Assembly: GCF_029227915.1 (NCBI RefSeq)
Contig: NC_079888.1
Span: 7,249,001-7,313,000 of the forward strand
Length of the DNA stretch: 64,000 bases
DNA from: Hydractinia symbiolongicarpus
Lineage: Eukaryota > Cnidaria > Hydrozoa > Anthoathecata > Hydractiniidae
Direction of reading: 5' to 3'
Part shown: piece by piece, positions 23,731 through 35,368 of the stretch
Position numbering within the stretch: the first letter of the stretch is position 1
How the letters are laid out: the number at the start of each line of letters is the position of its first letter
The notes under the pieces: generated by a model
What the model saw: only the letters and a program-made list of their open reading frames with translations
The model's database searches: none
What the model was told of the DNA's origin: nothing
Made by a program: the position numbers and the translations under genes

Positions 23731-24055
23731 GGAAATTTACTTCACAGAGTAGGAACATTGAGCTTTTAACTACCATAAATAAAATTTTCGTCATTGCACA
23801 CCCCTGTGGACATTTTTACCTGTGAATGGTTCTTCATGATTAGACATTCGAGCATGGAAGGCGGAATTTGGTCAGTACGTATAATGATGACATTTTAAAG
23901 GTACTAAATTGTAAATTGGTTGCATATTGCTGGGCAGCGAACAGGATTATATCACGATCGCAAAAACTGTAAAGAACAAACGCGAACCCACTAATAATCT
24001 CAAGTTTTAAGCATAAAGCTAGAAAAAATGATCCCATAAAGGTTAAATTTTATAC

Positions 24056-27000
24056 TTGACTTCAAGACGCATACCAAGGCGTCTGTTGTTGAGGTTTTAT
24101 TTAATACCGTTTATCTCAGAACTTTCAAACCATCCTTCATACTCGTCGAAATGCATCGTCACCCGGATTGAACCAAATACCTTACACTGTTTACAAGAAT
24201 TGTCCACAAATTGCGTCCTTTCTTTTCAACCTTTTCCAATCTTGTTTAAAGAATTCCTACATTCCTGTTCAGTGGAGGTTCGCTTCAGAAGTTTATGTCC
24301 CTAGAAACAAGCCTCCATCTCCATCATCCATTAAGGACTTTCGACCAATAGCTCTTCTCAATGTGGAAGGAAAACTTTTTTTTCAGTCTTGTGTCAAAGC
24401 GCCTAGAAAACCACATCATTAAAAAAAACCACTTTATTAACAAATCCATTCAAAAGCATGTATGGAAAAGTACCCCTGGTTGCTGGGAGCATATGTCTCT
24501 TGTCTGGGCTGCTCTGAGAAACGCCAAGTCTAGAAAAAATCCACTATCTGCAATATGGCTTGATGTAGCGAATGCGTATCCCACTCTACCGCATAAACTC
24601 ATTTTCATGGCCCTTCGTTGCTATGGTGTTTCAGAGTCTTGGATAAGGCTTATTAAGACCTACTATGGCAGCCTCTGGAGCAAGTCATTCCTTTTTACAG
24701 CCTCATCCAGCTGGCACCAACACTTTAGAGGTATTTATATTGGATCTACATTATCAATCATACTATTTTTGGCAGCTATAAATGTAATCAATGAATATGT
24801 GTGCGTCGAGGAAGAGTTAAAAAGTTCTCCGGTTAAGGCCTTTATGGATGACATATTTTTAATGTCTTCAAGTGTCCCGTAAACTCAGAACTTGTTGGAT
24901 CGTTGTGTAACAGCCCTTCATTGGGCTGGAATGGGCTTTAGACCTTCAAAATCACGAAGCATTGTAAGTCTACTTTTTGTGTCCTGCAAGAACAAATTCC
25001 ACCTATTCACGTAAACCGTTTCCTGGCTGGACAATAAATTCAACATTGTCAGATTCAGCTGTTGTCCAACAGTTTTTGTTAACGCTGTAGAGCAACTGTA
25101 GAGAGTTAAACTCATAGATAATCCTTCCCATAGAGGCATTCACAAAGTGTTGTTTTTGCATCATCTTCTAATTCCCCGAATACGATGGCCTTTTGTAATT
25201 TACGAAGTTCCAATATCTCGTGTTGTTTCACTGTAACAAAAGTTTTCCTTCTTCATAAGAAAGTGGCTGAGACTCGACATCTTCTCCTGCGAGATTCGGC
25301 TTATCCTCTAGTCTCAGACTCTCCTCCAGACTTAAAGGCTGGACACTGAAAGGTAGATCAGACAGTAAAGCAGAGAGTCAACTCGAGTTCAAGAAAATAC
25401 TTGGTTTTCACCACTTTGGTAGAGCAGGCTTGGGGCTGGTAATCCATAAGAGTGTCCCACCAATTGGTACCCATTCTTACCGCAAATTTTTATCAGATGT
25501 TGTGGAGGACAATAAGGAAGACATCTATTATGCTCGAGCCGTTAAGCTCCATGTCCAGGTTAACTGGGCTAAGTAGTGCTCGTTTTTTAAATACGATCTT
25601 TCGTGGAAGAACCTACTGTCTCTGCCGCAAAGTTTATCTTCTTTTTTTTTTCAAGTGGGGAATTCAAAAGGACAAAAGTTGCACCCTATGTAAAAAACCT
25701 TCTTGTAACATGTCCCACATTTTAGGCGTTTGTAAATTAGCCCTTTCACAAGGTAGATTCACGTACCGCCACGATACTGTTCTACGTGTGTTAGTGACGG
25801 CCATTCAGAAGTTCCTATCCGATTATGAGCCAGCAATACCATCTAGATGTCATAAAGTATCCTATGTCCCAGCTGGTGAACGTCTTCCCACCAAAAAGCG
25901 TTCAAAAACTCAAGGAATCCTTCACCTGGCCTCTGATTGGAGATTTTTGTCAGACTTAGATTCAACCCTAATAGTACCACTTTATCTTGCTGTAACTCAA
26001 CTTCGTCCGGACATACTTTTAACTTCTGCCATGACCGAAACTGTAATTATCCTTGAATTAACTTGCCTATGCGAAGAGAACATGAGACTTGGCATGGAGT
26101 TAAGGTTGATAAATACTCGTCACTTTGTTCCGTCATGAGATTAAACAATTGGTCTGTGCATTTCTTTGCTGTTGAAGTAGGAGCTAGGGGATTTTGTTTC
26201 GAAACAGTTAGAATCTGCCTCCGTCGCCTCGGATTTTCTAACATCTCTGTGCGCTCCACTCTGAAATCTCTTACTGAGTCATCCATGCGATCGTCGTTTT
26301 ACATCTGGCTATCTCGAGATTCTTTGTCTGGGATTCATCCTGGGCTCAATTGTTACCAACTGTTTCAAAGAAATCATCCAAGTCACAAGCAACATTAACC
26401 AAGATCTTCAAGGACACGAATCCCCAGGGCGTAACAAAGAGCTCCACTTCCTTGCCTGCTCAAGAATCACTAGGCAGCAACAGCGGCCTGCTGAATTTGG
26501 GCAACACATGTTACATCAATTCCATCTTGCAAGTTTTTTAATGTGTTACCCGCAGTCGCCACAGCCATCTCTGCAAATGATTCCAATATGGCGATAGGTA
26601 AAATTTTTGTAAGTATTCTACGCAAATTATCCTCCTCCAAGGTTCCAGTGAACCCTTCTTCATTTCTAAATGCATTAAAAGGCCATGTTTCTAATGCAAG
26701 GGGCGCTGCTTTTATTCCGTTCTCTCAACAAGATGCCCTAGAGATTCTTGAGTATCTCATACCAGAGTTGTCCTTAGCCTTTCCTTTCTTTGGTAGATTA
26801 TTCAACACTCGTGTTAAAATCTGCACTACTTGCAGCGCTTGCAATAATATTAGCACCTCTGAGCAAGTAAGTCCATTTCTTCAACTGCCCTTGACATCGA
26901 CTGTATAATCTGTATCATCGACTGTATAATTCTTCGCTCTCCAAGTTATCTTATCAGGTGTCAACTCGTACTTCTGTCACTACTGCAGTAGTTACCAAAC

Positions 27001-27229
27001 TGCAACAGTTAAAAAAAAGATCGCAGAGTGGAGTTCATTTTTGTTTCTGCAATTAAAGCGCTTTGGCTATAACAAAGGTCTTGTGTCTAAGGTTTGTTCT
27101 CCTGTTACATCTTACCCGGGCACCGTTTCTATACCTATCACTGTAGGCAGTGAAGTCTCTTGTCGGAAGCACTACAACTTAAGGGCTGGAATTAACCACT
27201 CTAGAAATTTCAACAATAACCATTGTTAA
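24056..27229 (+). pseudogene. RT-USP retroelement copy C, the longest (RT core, tail and USP)
   Basis: Plus-strand fragments in order. An RT entry DFRPIALLNVEGK (about 24335) is followed by LSAIWLDVANAY (about 24550) with the catalytic Asp, GIYIGSTLSIILFLAAIN, and KAFMDDIFLM (about 24835) with the catalytic MDD box. Then come GRAGLGLVIHKSVPP and CTLCKKPSCNMSHIL, followed by YRHDTVLRVLV, LELTCLCEEN, and HFFAVEVGARGFCFET (about 26160). The USP starts with LLNLGNTCYINSILQVF (about 26490), then FSQQDALEILEYL, the TTCSAC and CHYC zinc cysteines, FLFLQLKRFGYN (about 27040), and the His box GINHSRNFNNNHC. Family knowledge: RT copies RNA into DNA, and USPs cleave ubiquitin conjugates. At least six frameshifts or stops are present, so it is dead. 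The order matches copies A and B, showing the fusion is ancestral. The 5' endonuclease or ORF1 region and the 3' end are not defined. Confidence 0.85.
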
Positions 27230-27509
27230 GTTTTGTGAAGCCATAAACGTGGAAGAAAGTGAAACGCTGGTAAATATCGAGAGTTAAATGTATCTTTTCT
27301 TCAGCTAGTATAATAATATAAAACTACGGTACTACGGTTACCATTATTGAAAAACTAGAACACGCGATATAAGATCTACGTGACCGAAACAATGTAAGCA
27401 AAAGAGCGAACGCCATAATGGCGTATCACATAAACAAATATAACTCGTCATATTTGACGAGTATTGTTTTGTTTTAAAAATAAATGTCAAAGGGATAATA
27501 CCCCAACTA
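27230..27509. other. Spacer between RT-USP copy C and copia pol
   Basis: AT-rich. The inverted words CGTCATATTTGACG near 27447 form a small palindrome. No gene was seen. Confidence 0.4.
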
Positions 27510-28855
27510 TCAACGACCGAAAATATAAAGGTTAAATTTCTCTAGAAGAAATTTCTTCGGTGGTTTCGAAAAAATGTCTTCAAAGTTCTCGTTCGAAGGT
27601 ACATGGCTTACATCAACCATAAAATTGATTAAACACTCTCGCACAAAATGATAACGGATATCAATGGGTTTAGCTTTGGAATGTTTAGTAGGATTCCGTG
27701 ATAGAGCAGTAGCTCCTTGATTGTCGCAAAGAATAAATGCTGCTAAATCAAGTGTTTCTTTAAGAAAATCACTTCTTGACTCACAATGGACAAAGCCACA
27801 TATTCAGCCTCGCATGTAGAGAGAGCAACAGATTTTTGACGCTGAGACTTCCAGCATATGTTGGTGGCCCTGACGTGTTCAGGCTCACACAATAACCAGA
27901 AATACTCCTCCTGTCACTTGATGCTGCCCAATCAGAATCACAGTACGCAGTGATTTATAGGGGATCAGGTGATTTCTTGAAGGTCATACTATATGCAGCA
28001 GTTTTCTTCAGATAACGAAACACATGTTTCAACATAATGGCATCTGCTTGTGTTGGGCAGGAAAGATGCTGTGATAACTTTGTAAAAACATAACTTAAAT
28101 CTGACCGGGTGCAGATTATAGCTACCCACCATTTCACGATACTCGTGGATGTCGACTGGATCAGTGCAGTCAGTGTCGTAAGCACTCGGATTTTCTTCAC
28201 ATGGCGTAGAACGGGGTTTACAGTCATTCCGAATGTCCTCAGGACTTTTCGTATGTAATCTTCTTGGGTCATCGATATGGTACCACTGCTTCGTCTGAAC
28301 TTGATTCCAAGGAAATTGTGAAGCTCCTGGAGATCCTTCATCTTGAATTTCGAACTCAAGCTCGTCTTGATATCTGTCAAGATGACTGAAGTGCTGGCAG
28401 CAATTATGATATCATCCACCCATACCAGGAGGTAGGCAATTTCATCTCCGGATATTTTGAAGAAAAGACATGGGTCTGATTTGGATTGAGTAAAACCAAT
28501 GCCTTCAAGGTATTTATGTAAGGTAACGTTCCAGTTCCGCCCACTTTGTTTCAACCCGTATAAAGATTTCTTCAGCTTCCACACCTTTGATTTGTTGGTG
28601 CAGTATCCTTCAGGGTGGTTGACATAGATCCCTTCATCAATTGGTGCGTGAAGACATGCGCTTTTCACATCCATTTGATGTATCATCATATCGTTTTGAC
28701 ATGCAACTTGAATAACTGTGCAGAGTGTCTCCATCCTTGCGGTTGGCGAAAAAGTTTCAGTTTAATCGATACCCTAAACTTGCGAATAACCCTTAGCTAC
28801 ATATCTCGCTTTATGCTCAGGGTCTTCCGAATCTCCTTTAAGTGCAAACACCCAT
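27510..28855 (-). pseudogene. Ty1/copia retrotransposon pol (RT-RNase H) pseudogene
   Basis: Read on the minus strand from about 28855: KARYVAKGYSQV, a stop, then FSPTAR. RT follows: IHQMDVKSACLHAPIDEGIY with the first Asp, then KSLYGLKQSGRNW, CLFFKISGDE, and YLLVWVDDIIIAA with the catalytic DD. The connection LSSKFKMKDLQELHNFLGI and the RNase H segment ITAYCDSDWAAS...SISGYCVSL follow. It ends with LCDNQGATALSRNPTKHSKAK, DIRYHFVREC and EDIFSKPPKKFLLEKF at a stop (27510-27512). These are textbook copia motifs. The gag-integrase part and LTRs are absent. Stops near 28770 and frameshifts at about 27960 and 27780 show decay. Confidence 0.93.
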
Positions 28856-29616
28856 TATAAAGGCGGGATAAAATCATCCCGGCAAACGTCCTGTCCCGGC
28901 AATCGTCCCGTCCCGCCTCTCATATAAACAGCGCCTTAGATAAAGTGGCTATTCATATGTGACCGTACTTTAACATTTTTTGCTATTCGTAATGAGTTAT
29001 TTAGACCCCGTTTACACGCATTTTTTTATGCCGGCATGAAACTCCTGCTGGTATAAGTTCATTTCGGTGTCTTCAGGAAACCCTATTACTGTTCACACGT
29101 CAAAGCCGACATGAAATTTCATGCCCGTCCTTAAGACATTAATCAAATGTTATGTATGTTGCGCGGAACTGCTTTTTAACACTGTGACTGTAGCTACCTA
29201 TATATATTCTAGAATGAAAAAGCTTCCTAAACATAAAACTAGTAGTCCCCAACATAGCTAGCTAGATACTTTTCTCATTCAACATACATTATACTTATAT
29301 AGCTATACAACGTATAACTAAATACCGTATCATAAGTTAAAAGAAACAGAGAGAACGAAGCTCAAGTTAAGCTAGCTAGCTAGCTAGTCAGCACAGATAA
29401 CAAACTAAGTGTTAAAACTAACGGAATTTGTGTGCAAACATTTCAGCAACAGAAAGTATTATTGTTGGCTTTAGAGCTAACTATCTAGCTAAATCAGAAA
29501 TATATATATGTAGCTAGCTACGTTATAAATCAGAACGATACAACACAACACGCTATTTTGTTCCACTATATTTATTCCTACGGCCCAATATGTAGTATGG
29601 TGCGCTATAATGGACT
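28856..29616. other. Non-coding, possible MITE debris
   Basis: 28858-28920 repeats CCCGGCAA/CGTCCCG words. 29008-29130 contains GTTTACACGCATTTTT, ATGCCGGCATGAAA and CATGAAATTTCATGCCCG, palindromic words of the kind found in non-autonomous DNA transposons. Runs of GCTAGC occur at 29370 and 29510. Confidence 0.4.
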
Positions 29617-29731
29617 TTAATACTAAGTCCTCGATTATAATACTAAGTCCTCGATTATAATACTAAGTTATCGATTATAATACTAAGTTATCGATTATAG
29701 TACTAGGTTTTCGATTATAATACTAAGTTAT
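29617..29731. repeat. About 21-bp minisatellite, five to six units
   Basis: Tandem copies of TAATACTAAGTCCTCGATTA with CC-to-TA variants in later units. Confidence 0.92.
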
Positions 29732-29907
29732 AAAATTGCATTTGCTTTGTTTATTTTACCACGTGGTCTGAAGCTTGATTATCCAAACAAAGTCCAATGC
29801 TTCTTTCAAAATGGTAGCCTCCGAACGGAACAGGCAATGCCAACTTATGAAGAATATTTAGGATTTTTAGAAGAACTCCTTCCTTAGAAGAACACCTCGT
29901 CCTTTAA

Positions 29908-30565
29908 ATGTTCAGTGTAATAAGGACTCCTGAGATCATTCCCAAACTAGAAGACCTGTTGAAAGTTTGCAGTGATTTACGCGACAAATATCAGGCTAAG
30001 TTGGATAATGTAAATTCAAGTGCTTGTTCCAGAACAGGTAAACCCGGACGCCAAAGAATAAATATAAATGAAGATCAAGTTCGATGCTTGAATCAATCAG
30101 GAATGCAATGGACAAAAATAGCAAGCTTAATTGGTGTTAGTGAAAAGACTTTCTGGAGAAATGGAAAGTCATTTTAACGGTTATCAACTATAGTGTTCTA
30201 GCTGACTTCCCTATATGATATTGTTAGAAGAATAATCAATCAAAGTCCCAATTCTGGCGAAAAGATGATTAATGGCTCCCTAGTATGTAGAGTGTATATC
30301 ATTCAAATAGATAGTTTGCGACAAGCTATCAAAAGAGTAAACACAAACCCTTTGAACATGGATAAATGACGAATATTTAGAAAAAAATACAATGTGCTAT
30401 GTTCAAATGAACAAATATGTTCAATAGAACAATAAAACAAATTTAGACTGAGGGATTCTACAAATTCGGGCCTGATCTGTTGGAAATAACAGATTATGAG
30501 CTAATTCAATTTGTAATCGATAATGATGGCCCGCTTCCTTCTCTTTAAACGGCAAATAATGTTCA
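29908..30565 (+). pseudogene. Integrase-core-domain protein remnant
   Basis: The first frame (29908-30177) ends with a helix-turn-helix-like segment, GMQWTKIASLIGVSEKTFWR. After a stop, a second stretch in a consistent frame reads VRRIINQSPNSGEKMINGSL, then LRQAIKRVNTNP, FRKKYNVLCSNE, and CSIEQ-NKFRLRDSTNSGLI. This resembles the start of the DDE core in animal integrase-core-domain proteins (usual form YNVxGPNxLWHIDGNHKLxRW), where the catalytic Asp is here Glu. Multiple in-frame stops show it is dead. The rest of the catalytic core is not readable. Confidence 0.6.
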
Positions 30566-31386
30566 AATTCCAGAAATAGATATTGATCTATCTCAAGAGT
30601 GCATTTAAGCACTGTCCACTGTGCACCCTTTAAAAACAATGCAAATGTTGGTATCATTATTTATCTTCGAACATTAACATTTCTAGAACAAAAGACGTAA
30701 AAATAATTACAATAAGTGTTGATATAAAAACAAAATAAAGATTATTTTGCGATTTAATATCTTGAATTGCGCACTGTAGCGTACTAAAAACACGGTGATT
30801 AACGTAATATGCTAACAAAACGCAGAAAACCACTAACAAAAGAGAAGCGGAAAAGTAGTATTGTAAAATATTCAAACACGTCCAAAAAATCTTTCTTACT
30901 GCACAAGGTTTTTCCGATTTACAATTTTCTCTTTTGAGGACAAACCTCGATAACCAATTCCATCCAAAAGATCAAACAAATCATCACTTATCAGCACATC
31001 TTGAAATTCACAGCCTGACTCACAACCAATATTCTAAAGAGAATTTCAGCATGGTATTTTTTTTGCCTAATTTTGTTAATTTATTTTAAGAGCGGTGATT
31101 TTTGCCACAATTTTTTCTTTTATTGGCATTTTTATGGATAGTGCATAGTGCCTATGGTGAGAGTTTGGTCCAACTATGTATATTATTCGATACAACAACT
31201 GTAGAGCATATGAGAAAAAGTGACATGTACATTTAATAACCTTTTTTAGAACTTCTCTTTCCAGAAATAACGAATCTAGAGGTAAATCTGTTGGTACAGG
31301 TACTCCTGAAGTTAAAATGTATATATAGCACCAATCTACAAATATAGCAAGAGCTGGACCACTTTGCAATAAACAACTGGCAATCG
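30566..31386. other. No assigned gene
   Basis: A minus-strand frame at 30657-30875 is hydrophobic (possible membrane segments) but short and AT-driven; I do not assign it. Confidence 0.35.
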
Positions 31387-32180
31387 TCAATTGGCAACTG
31401 GCAAACATGCATGTTTTCTCCTACATTTGTATATGCACGCACTTTTTTCCTCCTGAATTGCCTTTAAATCTTTTAAAATACTTAAGAAATCTTCCTCTTG
31501 TGTCTTACTATCTTTTCTTGGCTCAGGTTTAAAAAAAATCATCCAGAGGAGGATATGGCATTGTCTCATCACAGTTATCATCTGAATAAATCAGATCAAA
31601 TTCATTACTTTCTTCACACATGCTTGCATATGTTCCTATGTTGTTGCAACTAAATCGGACAACTGATTTTTGATACTTTTGTGGATGATTTAAATACAAA
31701 TTTATTTTTGATTGAATCTGAACAATTAGCAATATCATTCTTTTCCTTAATAATGGTGCTTTTCGCAGAAGTATCAATTTTTGTTTTGGCTGATTTCAAG
31801 CTATCATTGCTTTCCTCATAGTAAATGTAGCAATCTAGAAAATGTTTAATTCCTTTTTCAGTTGCACAGATGTAGGTTGGACCTTGTCCATAAACATGTT
31901 TCATCGTGTTATAGTCCCATCATTGATAATAGGTTCAACAAAACCATTGCCCAAAACTTTAACAAAGTTAAAATTTGAAAATACCAAAGGATGCCATATG
32001 TGACTAAAACACTCCATGATTTGTTTTCATATGTCCTTTTCAGTTATTGAACTGTCAAACTTAACAGCTGATGCAACCAAGTTTATTTCGTAATATATTT
32101 GTCTTGCCATTTTTTCTGGAACGTCCTTAACATCTGGACTCACAAAAGAAAACATATTTCAAGGTCTCAGAAACTTCTGC
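31387..32180 (-). pseudogene. Degenerate coding remnant, unassigned
   Basis: Minus-strand pieces from about 32150: FVSPDVKDVPEKMARQIYYE, FNFVKVLGNGFVEPIIND, then HVYGQGPTYICATEKG, then acidic and polar segments (EESNEFDLIYSDDNCDET). Coding-like composition shifts frame at least three times. The layout VKVLGN...YGQGPTYI reminds me of the region before the HECT domain in G2E3-like proteins that are expanded in cnidarians and fish, but no HECT domain was found, so this is a weak guess. Confidence 0.3.
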
Positions 32181-33379
32181 CCCTCATTGTTTTTTGCAAG
32201 GCTTTCTTGTAGAGAAAGTTAAAGATGACGTATATTTACGCTTAGAGTTGCTTTTTCTTCATGCATTAACAGCGCTCACTGAATTGATTAAAACAGGTTG
32301 ACAGTTGACAGTAGTTGAAGCGACAACAGAATTGGTAGTTGAAGCAGATAAAGCTGAAGTGGAACAGGGGATGGTCTTGCAGTCATTAGTGCTTGGATAC
32401 AGTTTAAAGACTTGTCTAATTTCTTTGTCAGCAGATTAATTTTCATGCACAAGACACAAGGTTTGTTAAGGAACGAACAAGTTCACGACCTGCATCCGCC
32501 ACCATTTTTACTTGTTTTGCTTTTCCTAAAACGTAGTAATCAAGACAGTGTGTCAGCCCAGGTGGTCCAACATGTGCTAGGTTGGTCTAAACTTAGTTTT
32601 ATGATCGGTGGCATAATATAATCAGAAAATAGTATTATATTCGGAACTTAGCATTAAAACCGGAAAATTATTATTTATGTGTCTAAGTGATGATTCAGCA
32701 TAATTTCTCTAGGCATTAAAAGAGAAAGTGATGATAGAGAATGGATCCGGGTCGGAAAAGTGGGGAAAAGAAGTAAGTTAATTTTTATCGATAGCTTTTC
32801 ATGGTGAAACAACGTTGGTAAAACGGTAAAATATTATCATTCATAAAGTAAAAAAAATTATCATTTTTCACTTTTTTATGGTTTAGAGCAGCGGGTAGAT
32901 AACAAACATGATACGCAAAGAAAAGTTATAATAATAGGTAAATAATTTTATTTCCATTTTTCAAACTTGAAGACAAACTTGATATTCTGGATCCTTGGGT
33001 ATGGAGCTAGTAGAGTTCAACGTTATAATTGATGATAATTACATAATATTATAAATACAAGTAGTGATAGTGAAGATAACATTTTATCGAAGAATGCATT
33101 CGAATGCAACTTTCCAACAGGTTAGGAGGTTTAACATTTTTAACAATGTTTTGGTTTTTTACGTGTCATAAATTATTCGAATTAGATAACGCGGGTTTAA
33201 ATGAAGAAGAAAGTATCTGTGATGAAACAGCTTCTGATAGTTTCAATATGATGGATGAGAGTGATGGTAATGAAAGTGATGTGGATACCAGACGGTAAGA
33301 AATCAGACGACCTCTCTTTGTGCACTTGATAGCTTTAATGAACCTTTTCAACAGGATAGCCTATAATAAAAAAAATTAT
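32181..33379. other. No recognised gene
   Basis: AT-rich. A Ser/Asp-rich frame at 33104-33298 (EESICDETASDSFNMM) may be an upstream exon of the SWIM-family remnant but has no recognised domain. Confidence 0.35.
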
Positions 33380-34618
33380 GTTATAGGTATATCGTATTAC
33401 AATAACCACTTGACGCTACCAATTCTTAAATCTGGAAGCTCTGGGTCATGCAAAACAAAATGGATAGCAGATATGATCATTCGTCAGGACATTCCTACCG
33501 GAAATATTGCTTCTGCAACACCCGTTTATGTTTAACATAATGTTGAGTTTGTTGTCGACACAACTAAGCTTGGAGATTGGAGGGATGTGAAAGTCGATCT
33601 CATTCCTGACATAAAGAGGAAGGCTACAAAGAAATTTTACTATGTCACTGATATTGATGTTGAATTGAGATATGCAGATCAGTTTGAGTCGCACGAGTAC
33701 AAAGTCACGAGATTTGTTTATTCACATGGACAAACTGGTGATTTTCATAAAGTCATCATCACTGTAACCGAAGGAAGTGGTGGAATGAACCCGTTGGTGT
33801 ACATAAAATAATACTTTGATAGCCACGAACATGCAATAAATATGAAAAAAGAAGGAAAAAATAACCGCAAAACATTGCACTCAACAAGAAAACAATTGCT
33901 AGAGACACGTAGTAATGTTAACAAGAAGGGTAAAAATACTTTTCATAAAATCAGTGATAACTTGTTGTGAAATTTGCTATCGATTTAAAGGTTTCGGAAT
34001 ATGTGCGCATACTGTCTGCATAGCATTCAAGTTGAATGTGGTCGAACCTTTTTTAAAGCAATGCGAAAAAAAGACAAGTAATGTCAGAAGCCTAGTAGAC
34101 TTTTCCAAAGAGAAAAACGCGGACCAAAAGAAAACGAAGGCTACTCAGAGAAGAAAAGGGCCAGCTAACGTTAAAAAGGTTCCAATCACAAATTTAATCA
34201 ATCCACAAGCTTCTGCACAAACGAGAACACCATCAGCGCAACCTATTCCACCTTCAGAAACAGTTAATAAACCAGCACCACCTGTACCAACAGATAATGG
34301 TCTTGTTCTTACTCAAATACACCCTCAAAAATGTATCCACTTGCTATGGTTGTGGAGAAAAATTTCAGTCTAATATTCCATCGGACAATATATAGAATTT
34401 AGTGGTTTCGAAAACTAAAAGCAGTTATTTCGACTCTACAACGAAAAAACAAACATTCTCTAATGAATTTAAAAAAAGTCTATCATCACTTTAATTATTC
34501 TTGTTTGATTAGACAAAATAATTTTGATGCTAGTTTCATTGTAGTTCCTGGTGATATAAAACCATTATTGAGCCAGCAGCATAATCGCATATTACGTGCA
34601 ACAAATATTTCCGTATAA
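33380..34618 (+). pseudogene. SWIM-type zinc-finger family protein, C-terminal part, decayed
   Basis: The plus-strand order matches an uncharacterised cnidarian family: GDWRDVKVDLIPDIKRKATK, KVTRFVYSHGQTGD, NPLVYIK-stop-YFDSHEH, KTLHSTRKQLLETRSNV, then FKGFGICAHTVCIAFKLN (the C-x-H end of a SWIM zinc finger). A Lys/Pro-rich linker with three VPxxxLxxPQ-like words follows, then HPQNVSTCYGCGEKF, then VYYHFNYSCLIRQNNF and IKPLLSQQHNRILRATNI before the final stop at about 34616. SWIM fingers bind DNA or protein; the family's function is unknown to me. One stop (33809) and several frameshifts indicate a pseudogene, though introns cannot be excluded for some gaps. Confidence 0.62.
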
Positions 34619-34689
34619 TGAAGAAAAATATACATATCAAAATGTGTTTTTATTATCGTTCATATTCAAATAAAAAAATTAAAAAAATA

Positions 34690-34775
34690 ATAAAAAAAAA
34701 TCAGGGTCTCGGGTATCGGTATCAGGGTATTGGGTCTCGGGTCTCGGGTATCACATAGGGTGTCGGGTCTCACTT
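34690..34775. repeat. GGGTMTC short tandem repeats
   Basis: About nine loosely spaced copies of GGGTCTC/GGGTATC just before the (GAGT)n array. Confidence 0.75.
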
Positions 34776-34842
34776 TTCTCATATGACCGCAGGTACATTG
34801 TAAAAAAACATGAGGGAAAATATAAGTTACTAACTAACTAGT

Positions 34843-35187
34843 GTGAGTGAGTGAGTGAGTGAGTGAGTGAGTGAGTGAGTGAGTGAGTGAGTGAGTGAGT
34901 GAGTGAGTGAGTGAGTGAGTGAGTGAGTGAGTGAGTGAGTGAGTGAGTGAGTGAGTGAGTGAGTGAGTGAGTGAGTGAGTGAGTGAGTGAGTGAGTGAGT
35001 GAGTGAGTGAGTGAGTGAGTGAGTGAGTGAGTGAGTGAGTGAGTGAGTGAGTGAGTGAGTGAGTGAGTGAGTGAGTGAGTGAGTGAGTGAGTGAGTGAGT
35101 GAGTGAGTGAGTGAGTGAGTGAGTGAGTGAGTGAGTGAGTGAGTGAGTGAGTGAGTGAGTGAGTGAGTGAGTGAGTGAGTGAGTGAG
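34843..35187. repeat. (GAGT)n microsatellite, about 86 units
   Basis: Uninterrupted tetranucleotide array. It stops exactly where inverted tRNA-array sequence starts (35188 onward). The long minus-strand THSL frame is a repeat artefact. Confidence 0.98.
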
Positions 35188-35251
35188 AGTCAGGCTTTCC
35201 CTCACGTAATTTTTAAACAAAAGTTTAAATCAGAGTTCAAAAAGGAAGTTC

Positions 35252-35323
35252 AGGTTCTACCGTCATTTGAACTCGGATCGCTGAATTCAAAGTTCAGAGT
35301 GCTAACCATTACACCATAGAACC
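35252..35323 (-). tRNA. tRNA-Gln(TTG), inverted copy left of the palindrome
   Basis: 72 bases with intact acceptor stem, anticodon TTG and a changed but paired anticodon stem (CTGAA/TTCAG). The T stem is damaged (CCGAG against GACGG). Orientation is opposite to all other Gln genes in the window. Confidence 0.75.
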
Positions 35324-35330
35324 GAATGTG

Positions 35331-35368
35331 CGACGAAGATGGGATTTGAACCCACGCAGGCAGAGCCC
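35331..35368 (-). pseudogene. tRNA-Ser 3' half, cut by the palindromic element
   Basis: The last 38 bases of tRNA-Ser(GCT), including the T arm (GGGTTCAAATCCC-like), 7 bp from the inverted Gln as in the array. The 5' half is replaced by the palindrome's AAATTGAGACTG sequence. Confidence 0.88.

Noticed and set aside
24056-24430. Two overlapping short ORFs as separate genes
   Set aside because: Both overlap a frameshifted RT-USP copy; only the frame with DFRPIALLNVEGK matches the family.
30657-30875. Hydrophobic 72-codon ORF as a membrane protein
   Set aside because: Short, AT-driven composition, no start or splice context, no family resemblance.
34834-35220. 128-codon THSL-repeat ORF
   Set aside because: Translation of (GAGT)n; the ends lie in unrelated sequence.
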